A DNA stretch of 64,000 nucleotides from Cenococcum geophilum 1.58. Taxonomy: Eukaryota > Ascomycota > Dothideomycetes > Gloniales > Gloniaceae. Shown here one piece after another: positions 36,501 to 48,280 of the stretch. Each line of letters begins with the position of its first letter. Within the stretch, counting starts at the first letter, position 1. The stretch spans positions 124,001 through 188,000 of the forward strand of contig KV748177.1 of the NCBI GenBank assembly GCA_001692895.1. Reading direction: 5' to 3'. The position numbers and the translations under genes were made by a program. Under the pieces are notes generated by a model. The model was not told where the DNA came from and did no database searches. It was given only the letters and a program-made list of their open reading frames with translations.

Positions 36501-38880
36501 ATACTACTTTAGAAAATATATCCTTAAATTTCTAGTGTTAATAGGGCAGCTTTTATTCTACTAGTTCCTTATCCATAAGCTTGCTTTTTTATCCGCTAAG
36601 CTTACTTTTCTTTTCCTTAATTATTTAATTAATTTTATATAAGCTAGTTATAAAGGCAACGGTATTAGGCTAAACCAAGTTTTAGTAGAATTCTACGGCA
36701 CTAATATAGTAGATATTAACTAGTAGAAGGTTCCCTGGTTTCTTTATAGATATCTATTAGGTTATATTTTGCGGTATAGGGTTTATAGTCTTCTTTAGCG
36801 CACATTCCATTTTCTATAAGTTATCTTTCCTATTTATTAGTTTAGTATAGCGTCCAATATTCCTAGCTTTTCTTTATAGCTGCGTAGGGCCTAAGTCCTC
36901 TATAGTTAACTTAGCTAGGTTACTATTAGCTTTCTAGGTCTTTAATATAGGTAGTGTAATATAGCTAGTCTAGGGGCGGTATAGTATATGGATCCGTTAC
37001 GGGTTAAGCTATACGTCTTTCTTAAAGGCCTAGTCCCTACGCATAGTATCTACCTAGTAAATAGTATTAATCTATGGCTATATAAGGTTTTCTATTATAA
37101 TGCTAATTTCTTTTATAAAAGAAGGGGTTAGGGGTAAGGTTTTAGGCTAAATAAGCCGCCTACTTTATATATTAAGCTATAAGCCTAAATAGGCTAGATA
37201 TTTTCTTTTTAAGATTATATTATAGCTTCCCAGGTCCGTAATAAGTAAGGGGATATTATACTACCTTTATCTATTAATATAGAGGTAAATCTGCAAGATA
37301 GTTATAATAGGTAACCCTATCCGCCCGTTATACCCGTAAATAGGAATTAGTTTAGGTAGTTCTTTAATAAGTATATTTAAAAGGTTAGCTAGCTTTACAG
37401 TATACTAGGTATCTATTAAGGTAAAAGTATTTACTTTAAAGTTAGCTAAAGCAAAGGTTAAAACTTAATATTTATTACGGAATAAAGTATAAGGGATAGT
37501 GCAGCCCTTTCTACTAACTAGCCGACCTAGATTAATATATAATATATAAATCCCTTTTAACCCTAAAAAAGAGTCTTCCTTTAGGGTTCCTTTTTTTTCT
37601 AACTCTATGCTATTCTCCTGGATTAATAGGACCTTGTCCGCCTTTACGTTTATTAGGCAATTCTTTATATAGTAGCCTTTTTAACCATAAGAGAAGTAAG
37701 CTCTTTAATTACTAATGGCCTATATACGGGGGTTGCTATATATAGGCCGAGTATTCGCTAGACCTATAGTAGGACTAGCCGTATAACTAACTACTAAATT
37801 AGCAGCGGGCTATATAGGTAGTATTATAAAGGTTGCTAATTATACCAGGGCATTACGGGCCATTCTTATATTACTTATAGTCTAATTTAAAGGGTTTCTA
37901 GCTTTATACCAGTTAGCGCGTGCCTTAATTTGGTAAAGGCCTTAGTTAATAGCTAAGTACTAGTCCGTAAGTTCCTTTAGCGTCTATATAGTAGTAAAAA
38001 CTAGCAGTATGGCTCGTTGTAGGTCTAGGGTAAGCTTATTAAATAGGTTTAGCATTAGATCTTTCTAGGGAATTCGAGCCTAGCTAGCTAGGTATAGAAA
38101 GTGGGTTTAAAAAGCTAAGAAGGTCTCTATTATTTTTATATTTAGGCTTTTATAATTAAGTTAGGCGTTTTATACTTTAAAGGGGTCCTTATAAATAGAA
38201 GATAGGTAGACAATTATCTCTTCTTTAGAGAGAAAGGGATTTACTAAGTCCTATGCGTATCGCGGATATAGGTATATATATACGTCCCTACTGGTACGGC
38301 CAAAGATATAAGCCATTTAAGCCTAAGTAATAGGGAAGTAGTCCGTATTAACTTTAAGCTTATCCTATAATTAAAGCTTCTAATTATTAAATATAGGGTT
38401 AGTTCTATTTATAAGCAATAGGGGGTTTATAACCTTCGCAGACCGCAATAATACTAATGCTATATATTAGGCTAGGGTTTTAAGGACTATAGTAAGTCTC
38501 TAAGTGTCCGATAGCTCTTTGCTAGGTATAGGGGGCTCTTTAGCTTTAAGTAGCTCTTAAAGTCGTTTAATTTCGGCATTAGCTGCAGCAAGCTTTACCT
38601 AAAAATTTAAGTTCGTTGCTGTTTTACCATTGGAGGTATTTAAGGGTTCTATAGCTGCTTTACCAGCCGCTGTATTTCTTAGTATAGTAGTATAGTTATT
38701 AGGGTAACTTCTAGTAGGGTTTTATAGGGGTTCTAGTCTATGCATATTCTATAGGTCTTATTATTCTTTTCTATTATTCCAGTTCCATTCTATTCTTTAA
38801 GTTTTAGTAATAGTCTTTAGGTTTACTTTTATATTCTATTCTTATTTATAGTTTTATAGATATATTTAAGTTTCTTCTTA
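33600..38880 (-). pseudogene. Gag-pol of chromovirus C (relic)
   Basis: Minus-strand order: gag at about 38880-37750, zinc knuckle remnant (FSYG.KGYYIKNC) near 37720-37660, protease at about 37450-37150, RT at about 36500-35750, RNase H at about 35600-35250, integrase at about 35000-33900, and chromodomain at about 33740-33630 with V-S-.-KGYDLDPT.YP (family V-WKGYxxxxTWxP). The RT active site at 35965-35976 reads YLDN, so the second Asp is lost. Stops occur throughout. The element at 56640-60060 is a relative in the same orientation. Confidence 0.8.
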
Positions 38881-38908
38881 AGAAGAAGAGTAGATAAGCT
38901 TTAGATAA

Positions 38909-39185
38909 TATTAGTAACTTAGTTAATTAAAGTATAAGTACGGCAAGAGGGACGCGCAAGCCTATATAATTAGTAGTCTATAAATAAGGATCTAAAGCTA
39001 GAGAAAGGAAAGAAGATAGAAGGTAGCGCTGCTTGACGTTATATATAATCCTCTAGTTATATAACGGCAATTTTCTAAAACTATATAAAACTATCTGCGA
39101 TTGTCCGCTATAATCTACGAATATCTACTAGCTACAATCTGCTAGTTTCCACTAGTTTTTACTAGTTTTTACTAGCGCTGTAATA
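38909..39185 (-). repeat. 5' LTR of chromovirus C
   Basis: 277 bp, the same length as and collinear with 33159-33435, with the ACTAGTTTTT run at 39145-39175. Confidence 0.9.
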
Positions 39186-39190
39186 ATATA

Positions 39191-39344
39191 TTAATTAAGC
39201 AAGTTAATAATATATACCCTTTCTTCCCGTTTTCTTACCTTCTTTTCTTATATAACGCTTTAACCTCCTTATATAGTTTATATATATAGCTTAATAATAT
39301 CTACCTTGCTATATATTATTGCCGCTTATACTTACTCCGTAATA
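39191..39344 (+). repeat. LTR of family-B gypsy copy B'', right half
   Basis: Continuation of 32949-33158. It ends CTCCGTAATA, corresponding to CCCCGTAACA at the family terminus. Confidence 0.75.
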
Positions 39345-40172
39345 CTATATTACCTTAACTACCTATACTACTAGTAAAATACAGAACGCAATTAAAGATC
39401 CTATAATAGCAGTTAATGTACTTGCTGTGCTTAAAGAGCAGATAGTAGGTTTATAGACGTCCTTTATAAACGCCCTTATAGAATAAAAGACCCAACACTA
39501 ATAATTAATTAAAGCCCTCTAAGAAGAAATCCGCACCCTTAAAATACCTACACTAGGGCCTTAAGATTGAACGCTATTTCTAGAGGCCTATATACGGAAC
39601 GCGAGCCCTAAACTAGTAGTAGTTATTTACTTTAAACTAACTACTATACTATAATAATTTAAGAAACTACTAGACCCTCTAGTATTTACTAGTAAATAAT
39701 AAGAGCTTTAGTTATTTTTAAACTAGCTTAAGAATAAGCTAACTAGTAACGCTAATTAATACCTAACTAAAGCTAATTAACTCTATTACGCCCTAAGTCG
39801 ACTAAAAAGAGAGGTAGCTAACCTTATTAAACCCCTCTAGCCGAACTTAGTATAAAGTCTAGTTATACTTCTTAAAGCTATATATAGTGACCCAAACCGC
39901 TAAGCCACTATATTATTCTGCCTTATTACTAAGTATAGTAGAATAACTAAACTAAACTATATCTTAATAAAGTATTGTTTATAGCTCGCCTAATATTATA
40001 AATATTGGTTAAAATAATTCCTATTACTTTACTAGATAGCACTTATTAATTATAATAAGTTTAATCCTAGCCTATAGTTTTAGGCTCTTTAATATATTCT
40101 AGAAAGACTTTAATAAGGCCTACTTAGGACTAAAAAGTACGTGTACATATATACTATCCTTTACTTTTTTTT
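39345..40172 (+). pseudogene. Gag of family-B gypsy copy B'' (relic)
   Basis: A Ty3-type gag relic, for example an ILQ/LKEQ coiled segment, LQEEIRTLK, an LRPFL-like equivalent with LTSNAN, YYALSRLKGEVANLIKPL (partly mutated), LLKAIYSDPNR.ATILFRLITKY. The last motif is typical of chromoviral capsids. It is the same family as the gag at 4060-3180. It ends at the ATTAG target of chromovirus D, and no clear continuation is seen after 47112. Confidence 0.7.
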
Positions 40173-40177
40173 ATTAG

Positions 40178-40402
40178 TGTGAGGTAAGGATATAGATAGG
40201 GAGTCTAATGATAAAAGAATAGGGTATATTGTATAGACAGAGACAAATCCTTAAGGGAAAAGGAGGAGTCTGTATGCGAGGTAGGAAGGGTTGTCCTAGG
40301 CATATATAACGTACGTACCTTATGGGCGAGTTACCCCTAGGTTGCCCTAGGGTCGCCCATACCTTATAGCTATATAATTATCTACTTAGGTTTTACCTAA
40401 CA
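40178..40402 (-). repeat. 3' LTR of chromovirus D
   Basis: Keeps the original TG start (TGTGAGG). An internal GGCGAGTTACCCCTAGGTTG stretch is conserved with the other LTR. Confidence 0.92.
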
Positions 40403-40635
40403 ATGCCCCCCCCCTTTAAAAAGGGTTGTCCCTAATCCTTTATATACTTAAGCCTTAATAAAACCCCATAAAAAACCTTAGTAAGGAAAAAATTTAGAAG
40501 GGAAAGAGCGTTTTAATTTTGTATATAGAGAGACGGGTAGTATATATACGCGGCGCGAAAATATTAACGAACTTTAACCAGCGGTTAAAGTTATCTAATT
40601 AGTTAGATTTGCCTTATTAAAACCCCCCCGCATTT

Positions 40636-40700
40636 AACCGAGCTAATAGCAATTTTATATACCCGGTATAGAAAATCCTAATTAATCTATTTAATAGGTA
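40636..40700 (+). repeat. Hairpin motif H, copy 3 (3' region of chromovirus D)
   Basis: GAGCTAATAGCAATTTTATATACCC / GGTATAGAAAATCCTAATTA, the same palindrome as at 17890-17945 and 24625-24680. The GGCCGCTAAGGC head is not recognisable here; the sequence before it reads CCGCATTTAACC. Confidence 0.65.
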
Positions 40701-40800
40701 GAGCTAGTAAAGCTTAATACTATTACCTAAATTTAGTAGACTGAAAATATTCTAAAAGCTTACTTACATAGGTAGGTTGCTAGTACCTCGCGGGTTAGTT

Positions 40801-41012
40801 ATAGGTTATTTGCATATAGCCAGATTTATAAACAGTAAGGCTATATACCTATTAAATCCGCCACTAACCCTACTTTAGCCTTACGCTATACCGGCGTAAC
40901 GCCGTATATACTTTATAGGTAGGTTATAGGTTATTTATATACAGCTAGGTTTAGGACGGCAAGGCTATATGCCCGTTAAATCTGCTACTAACCTATACTT
41001 TAGCCTTACGCG
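40801..41012. repeat. Two 126-bp tandem units in the 3' region of chromovirus D
   Basis: ATAGGTTATTTGCATATAGC through TTTAGCCTTACGC at 40801-40886 is repeated at 40927-41012. A further TAGGTTA-containing partial unit precedes it near 40780. Confidence 0.7.
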
Positions 41013-41449
41013 TTATCTGTATAGTATATACATAGAATAGTATAAGTTATTAGTATAGGTTACTACTAGCGGGTTACTAGTAGGTTATAGACCCTAGTTA
41101 AATAAACCCCAATTATAAATAGGCCTATTCTCTAATATATAAATAATTTACTTAGCTAGTATAGAGTAACAGATTAGGTCTAGAAAGGGTGCTTTCTAAA
41201 TTAAGCTTTATTACTAGTATACGCCGTAGCCTCGCCTATAAGTTACTAGTATCGCTAGGTTGCGTTAAAGTATAGCTTATATAAGATATTAATAAATTAA
41301 AACTTCACCCTATATATACGCTGCAGTTCTTATAGCAATTATTACTTATTCTTTAATCTCTTAGAACGTCCTCTGCTCCGCTTTAATATAGGTTATATTT
41401 TAATAGCGGCGCTTACTTTTTACCTGCGCTTCGGCTATAAGGCTAGGGT

Positions 41450-44400
41450 ATTCCGCTTACAGTACTTATCTAATAGTTATTAACAATTTTTAAGTTCTGT
41501 CTTATATTTCTATTTATTATACTTATTTAGCTATTCTAGCTATTTAATAAGGTACTGCGGTTGTCTAATATAATTTTAGTAGGTAATAATTACTTCTACT
41601 TCCTAGCTACCTTTTTTAAGCTCTTTTACTACTAGGGGTTAAAACCTAGGGTATAACCTATAAGGATCTAGTAGGGAGATATAGAAGACTAGGTAGAGCC
41701 GTGCTATAGTAGATAGAAGCTCTAGCTTATATACTTACTGCCCTACGCGCTTTAGGATCTAGAACGGTCCTATAAACTTATTGTTAAGCTTTTTATAGAG
41801 ACGTTTTGTATAGATATTCTTAGAAGAAAGTAGGACTTGTTTACCTACGGCGAAATACTTAGCTAGATGGTGACGATTATAGTATTTTGCCTAAAGCTTT
41901 TAGGCGTACATTATTAACGCCGCCGCTGCCTTATATGTAAGGTATAGGCGTTATAGATATATCTCTGCGAGTTAGACATTCGTTAACTTAGACCCCTCCC
42001 TACTTTACTAGGCGTCTTAGACGCTATCTAAGACTCTATCTAGGATATTTAGTAGCTAGCTATAGGCGAGCTTAATAGGGAAACGCTTTGTTATAGTATA
42101 GACCTTAAAGTTATAGGTAAAGGCTACTTTTTTGAGTAGGGAGGCCTAATTAGACTGTTTTTAGTTTATAAATATACGTAGGTATACCTTAAGCTCCTAG
42201 TTCTAACGCTCTATCTAACTATCTATCTGCGGGTAAAATGCGGTGCTAAGTTTATATTAAACGCGGAGATAGTAGTATATAGTGCTTTAGTACTTGCTTA
42301 TAAATATACTACCCCTATTAGAGACAATATTATTTAAAGGCCCTATTTATATAGAGACTCTAAATAAGAGTTCTGCAAGTTATATAGTATTAATTATCTT
42401 ATATACTAGATAATAGCGTACTAGCTTTATAAAACGGTCTATAAGGATAAGGACGGAGTTATATTCTACGTTATTAGGAGTCTTAGACTCTAGGAGATCT
42501 ATAATAAAGTTAAGTAAATAATGCTGTTAGGCTCGGGTGGGGACCTAAAGAGGCTGCAGCTTACTATAGGGTTTATAGCGGCGCAATTTAGAGCGTTAGT
42601 AGGTATTATAATTATCTAGGTATTTATAAAGGTTTTAGGTAAGGCCGTTCTAAGTATACTTCTATATAATTACCTTAAAAGTATGGTTAAATCTATAGTG
42701 GCCGCCTATAGAGTTGTTATAATTCCGCTTAAGGATCTCCTATTATAGTAGTATATAATTTAGCACCTAGACCTTATTATTTTGCCTTAGGAGTCCTTAA
42801 TTATTAAGGGTATAGTCTTTATTACTAGTAGGAACTTATTCCTAGGTTAACTAATTATATATAAAGCGTATAAAGGCGTCCCTTTTTTATACTCTATAAA
42901 TAAAATTAACTAGTAACTTAGGGGGGTATTCTATAAACGCCGTTTCGGCTAAAGTAGCTACTACTACCTCTTGCTGTGGCACAAGACTCTACGTAAAGTT
43001 AGTGCTAGTAAAGTAATATATAATACGTAGGTAACTTACTAGGTTATTATAGGGGATCGTAGCTTAGGCTAAGGGGTCTTCCCTAGGGTTAAGCGCTATT
43101 AGGCTAGTTAAAGTAGTCTTAAAGAGAATGGCAGGACGCTCTAGTCCGCCAGCGCTAAGTTTATAAGGGTTACTCGCATACTATATATATACTACTCACT
43201 AGTGTAGTATAGTAGTACTAGGGCCGCCTATAAGGCCTATAACCTATAACTTTTACTATAATATAGGCAGTATAGTATTAAGGAGTGTCCTCTTACTACT
43301 ATTTTTAAAGCCTTTAGTATAATCTAGGCGCCAGAATAGTATATTAGTGGGATTTACTTTACCTAGCCCATATTTAATCTTAAAATTAAATTTAGCTAGT
43401 TTTATAGCGTACTAGGCCTAGCGAGTAGATAAGCTCTTAGTGGTTATAAAGTACTTAAGATTGTTATAATTATAGAGCACGCGCGTTACATACGCGGCGT
43501 ATTTAAGGTAATAGCGCTATGTTTTAAAGCATTATACTATAGCAAGCAGTTCTTTATTATACGTATTATACCGTACTTCTAGGCTAGTAAGCTTTTAACT
43601 ATAATAAGTAATTAGGTACTAGTAGAGTTGGTCTCCCTACCCTAAAGGCTATAGAAGTATACCGCTATAGGTACAATTAAAAGCGTTAGTAATTACCATT
43701 AAGGGTAGATTTAGGTTAAAGTAATAAAGTAGTAAAGCCTATATAACCGCAGCGCGTAGCTTATAGAATGCCTATTAAGTGTTATTAGGCTAGGACCAAG
43801 GTTAATACTATTTAGTGGGCCCTTTTAACTTATGCTTTTACTTTTTCTCCCTATCTAACCCTAGGTTGTAATATGCCTATATAAGATATATATATAGGGG
43901 GTATGCGGTATCCAAATAGTTCCAGATAAATTGCTTATAAAAGTTAGCGAAGCTAAGGAAAACCTAGATATCCCTATAAAACTTAGGCTTAGGCCATTTC
44001 TTAATAGCTTTTATGTAGTTAGGGTCTATTATAATACCCCTAGGGGTAACAATAAAGCCCAGAAACTTAACGTTCTTAGTATAAAAGATGCATTTTAATA
44101 GTTTAGCGTATAGGCCCTAAGCGCGAAGCTGTTATAATACCTACTTAACGTGCTCGACGTACTTATCCTTATTATTTAAGTAGATAAGAATATTATCTAG
44201 GTAAACTACGTAAATAGTATCTACTAGGGTTCCTAGAGCTTTATAAATATAGCTCTAAAACGTTATAGGGGCGTTAGTAAAACTAAAGGGCATTATTAGG
44301 TACTTAAAGTGACTATAGCGTGTCTTAAATGCGGTCTTTTATCCGTCTCCCTTTTTAATATAAATCCTATAGTACGTATTATAAAGATTTAGCTTTATAA

Positions 44401-46870
44401 ATATCTTTACATAGCTAAGCCTATTAAAGAGTTTACTAACTAGCAGTAAGGGGTATTAGTTCTTAATCATGATCTTATTTAGGCGTCTATAGTTAACGCA
44501 TAGCTATATTATACTGTCTACTTTCAGTATAAAGAGGATGGGCGCTCTAGTAGGCGACTTGCTAGGCCTAATCTAGCCCTTTTTAAGAGTACTGTTTAGG
44601 TACTCTTATAAAATCTATAACTCTTTCTATAAGAGGTTATAGAGGGGCATTTATAGTGGCGTCTTGCTTTCTTCTAAGTCGATTATATAGTTATACTTAG
44701 AGTTCTGCAATAGTATACTTACTAGCTTATTAGAGAAGATATTAATTTCCTCCTTATATACATCTAGTAGGCTAGGGGCTATAGAGGTTAAAGCAACTAT
44801 TACGTAGTAGTATACTTCTAGGAGCTAGTAAAGAGAAGGGTGCGGCCAAAATACATTTTGTAGGTGTACTCGCACTAAGAGTATATATAGCTCTACTATA
44901 GTATATTTAATAGTTTTAGGGTTTTAATTACCTCCCCTTTATATATAGGTGATCTACGCTAGCACAAGAGGGTCTCTATAAGTACTTACTGCTAGTAATA
45001 GTAGGTCCTCTACTATATTTATAACTGGTGTTTCTACATCTAAAGGGTTTACATAGGTATTTATTGCCAGTAATAATAGGTTTTCTATTGTATTTATAAC
45101 TGGTATAGAAAGGGAGTCTTCTAGCTATAGTAAATAGACTATTTCACTAGCCTTAATGTCTGCTAGAAAAGCATTAAGGGTAACTATTTAGAGGCGTTTA
45201 GGGTCTAAAGTACCCTAGATAAACTGTCTAAAATAGAAGCTAATTAATAGACCTGCTTCCGCGAGCTAATCCTATCTAAAAACTATATTATAACTATTAA
45301 ATAAGCCGCCCTAAAAGGTTTGCAGGCTAATAGTGCAAGAGGTACCCTAGGAGTCGCTAGTAGTAACCGTTAAATTATAAGTATTCCAGTTTATTATCTG
45401 GTTGCTATTAAGGAAACATATAATAGGTTTATATAAACATAGCGCGTAGCGTATAGGTAGGTTAAACCTATAGACAACGTCTTAATTAATAAGGCTAATT
45501 TGGCACCTATTATTATATAAAGTATATAGGCGGACTTCGCCCTAGGGTATATCTATTACAATATATACTATAATATGTTCCTTTTTTCCCTCTATATTAG
45601 GCCCTAGTTATAGTTAAGAGAGATACGCTACTAGGGCTTTAGGTTTTCCAAAGGCCGAGCTAACTTCTCTTTATTAGCCTGCTTTTAGTATTCCTTATAA
45701 TAGCCGCCTACGGTCCTTTAACTCGCCTACGTAGCACTAGCGTCTAGGGGTCCCTTAAGCTATCTAGCTTTTAAGTAGTCTCCCTAGGAGTTTACTTTAA
45801 AAAGCGTTGCCTTTTTTAGGTTCTGTTCCCTAAGCCTAAGTCTATAGAGCCTATGCTATAACTACGCTTTAAGCGTAAGAATTTATTATTACCCCCTACG
45901 CGGTCTTCCGCAAGCTTTATAGTATTAAGCAATTACTCTATATAGCGGATTTTAGCGAAGAGGTCTTTAGTGGTTCTTACCTATTTAACGAAGTTTTAGC
46001 GGAAGAGCTCTACTTATAGGTAGGCTAGGAGGTATATGAACTAAAAGTTTACCTATTACTTATGATTAATAAAAGGGGTATATAAGAAGCGGCCCTCTAA
46101 GCTATATATACGGGCTAGGAAGACGTTAAACCTCTAGTTCTTCTTTATAATAGCTATATAGTATATAGTAGTATTATTAAAGCGCCTAACTATAAGGTTC
46201 CTAATCTGGTCTTAAACTATAGTCTTAAACTTATCCTATAGTAAAGGACTTTTATTCTTAGTACCTAGCCGTTAATATACTAGTTAAGCAATTATCTTTT
46301 CTTTTATAAGACCTTTAATAGCCTAGCGCGTACGTTACTTACAGTTGTAGTTAGCATTATTAACCTTAAATTAGTTCTTAACTACGGCGATTTACCGGTT
46401 AAAATGCTGTTAAGTAGTACCGCTAATATTAGGTAGTAACTTCTTAACTAGGGCGTTAAGATTTATTCGGCGTATGCGTTCGCTATATAACTTATACTCC
46501 TTACTAGAGAGTTAATAGGAGGGCTTTATTAAATTAATAATGCTCTATAAGTTGGCTATTTTCTTAGCTAGCTTATCTAGCTCCTTTAGGTTAGCAGTAT
46601 TTAGTAAGACGCTAGTAACCTTACTAAGCTTTTCTTAAGCCAATTATATAAGTTAAACTAGTCTTTAGCGTTTGTAAATATCTAATTATTTTAAGATTCT
46701 AAAGGTGGCTTAAATTCTACTAGTGTACTTTTAGCGGTTTTATCTATACTAGATCCTAAGGCATTCTACAGTTATATCGCCAGCGTATTACTATTAGGTA
46801 TAGGCGTTAGTTTTCTTTTTAAAGGTATTATAGAAAAATTAAACCAGCTATCCTCTTAAGGGGATTAGTA
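41450..46870 (-). pseudogene. Gag-pol of chromovirus D (relic)
   Basis: Minus-strand order: gag at about 46870-45900, protease-like segment at about 45500-45200, RT at about 44900-43900, RNase H at about 43750-43300, integrase at about 43000-41700 ending KLNNKFIGPF then ISLLDPYR, and chromodomain at about 41620-41480 (EVEVIITY, then Q-PQYLIK). RT landmarks include LLKCIFYTKNVKFLGFIVTP near 44095-44040. The catalytic box at 44192-44203 reads YLDN, so the second Asp is Asn. Stops are frequent. Confidence 0.8.
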
Positions 46871-46880
46871 AGGATTTAAA

Positions 46881-47106
46881 TATAAGGTAAGGATATAAAT
46901 AGGGAGTCTAATAATAGAATAATAGGGTATATTGTATAGACAGAGACAAATCCTTAAGGGAAAAGGAGAAGTCTGTGTGTAAGGTAGGAAGGGTTTTCCC
47001 TAAGTATATGCAGCGTACGTGCCTTACGGGCGAGTTACCCCTAGGTTGCCCTAGGGTCGCCCATACTTTACGGCTATATAATTATCTACTTAGGTTTTAC
47101 CTAACA
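46881..47106 (-). repeat. 5' LTR of chromovirus D
   Basis: 226 bp, collinear with 40178-40402. It starts TATAAGG, from TGTGAGG by RIP on both strands. A chance open frame at 46975-47175 crosses it and has no meaning. Confidence 0.92.
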
Positions 47107-47111
47107 ATTAG

Positions 47112-48180
47112 GGCCCTATTTAGGCTCCTACTCTTAGTAGTAATAAGGTATAGGTTAAAACTAATAAACTTCTAAATATTATCTAACTGTTTATTACTAA
47201 GTTTATTTAGTAGAATTAACTAAATAGTAATCTTATCTATTAAAATTAAAAAAGCGTAAAAAATAAGACTCTTTTTAAAACCTATGCGTATAATAAGAAG
47301 TGTAAGCTTTGCAGTGTGTAGGAATTAAACAAGCGACTTAATTGTAAATCTATGGAAATCAAGAGGTATATATATATGAAATGGTGTAGGTAATAGGATG
47401 AAATGGGAACAGTGATCTGCAAGCAATATTGATCTGCGATCAATATATAGGGTGGCGTTGAGGCTGTCTCGGCAGCACCCGTAGTCGGTTACAAGAAGTA
47501 TATTACTAAGACCATATTAAACGTCTTAAAGTGCGTATTTATTTAAAATAAGGGGTTTAAAGGCGACCTCCTAGGTTTATATACTGGAGTATTTATAGAA
47601 TATTTTCCTTACGCCAAGCTTCCTTAATAATAGATAGTAATTCTTCTAGGTTTATTAAACTGATTGCTATAACACGACCTAGTTATAGTATTAGGCGCAG
47701 ATAAACCTCTACCCTACCTACCTCCGTTTTCTACTAATCTTTATACTATTTCTTTCTATAATTATAATTTTATTTAGGTATTTAATTAGCTTAAAAGTTT
47801 ATAGGAGTTTATAGGAGATAATAGAACTTAGTTAGTAATAAAAGTAGACGTAATATAGTTATAGTGTAGATAGTAGTAGGAGGAACAGTTTATAGGTAGT
47901 ATAAAATTTTAATTCTAAAATGCGGTTAAGGTTTTATATAATATATCTTATACCTTTAACTACGTTTTAATTAGCTTTTATATATATAGAATTAAATATT
48001 ATTACTTTAAGATTAAAATGTATTAAATAAAGCATTAATAACTATTAGTGGGGCTATAGTAGAGCCAGTTAAAGTTAAAATATATAATCTAAAACATCTA
48101 ATTCTTACTAAAGCGACGACTATAAGCTCTTAAACACTCTATAGAGGATTTTATTAGGTAATAGGGGTGCGCAGGGGGCT
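47112..48180. other. Decayed repeat DNA with an unmutated patch at 47290-47510
   Basis: Most of this stretch is TpA-rich and shows no protein family I recognise; it may be the continuation of the family-B copy interrupted by chromovirus D. The segment 47290-47510 keeps normal CA/TG content (GGAACAGTGATCTGCAAGC, GGCTGTCTCGGCAGCACCCG) and contains a repeated TGATCTGC(A/G)A motif. It reads like single-copy DNA. No gene is seen. Confidence 0.5.
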
Positions 48181-48280
48181 AATATTAGTGCACTGTTCTA
48201 ATTGGTCCAGGAGTTAGCAGGAGTTAGCAGGAGTTAGGGCGCTATTATGATTGGCTTGGGAGTTTGCAGGGGTTTTAGAG
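48181..48280. repeat. GGAGTTAGCA short tandem repeat at the RIP boundary
   Basis: Three copies of GGAGTTAGCA near 48209-48238 mark the transition from mutated to unmutated sequence. Confidence 0.6.

Larger units (their letters stand above)
33159..39185 (-). mobile_element. Complete Ty3/gypsy chromovirus C (RIP-inactivated)
   Basis: 6027 bp with two 277-bp LTRs (33159-33435 and 38909-39185) and duplication ATATA (33154-33158 and 39186-39190; low complexity, but the two host LTR halves join correctly across it). A C-rich run at about 33438-33450 is the complement of the polypurine tract, so the element is on the minus strand. Gag, protease, RT, RNase H, integrase and chromodomain are all recognisable. 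Confidence 0.9.
40178..47106 (-). mobile_element. Complete Ty3/gypsy chromovirus D (RIP-inactivated)
   Basis: 6929 bp. LTRs are at 40178-40402 (225 bp) and 46881-47106 (226 bp) with termini TGTGAGGTAA and TTACCTAACA, and the duplication is a perfect ATTAG (40173-40177 and 47107-47111). A run of ten C at 40406-40415 next to the left LTR is the complement of the polypurine tract, so transcription is on the minus strand. Confidence 0.92.
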
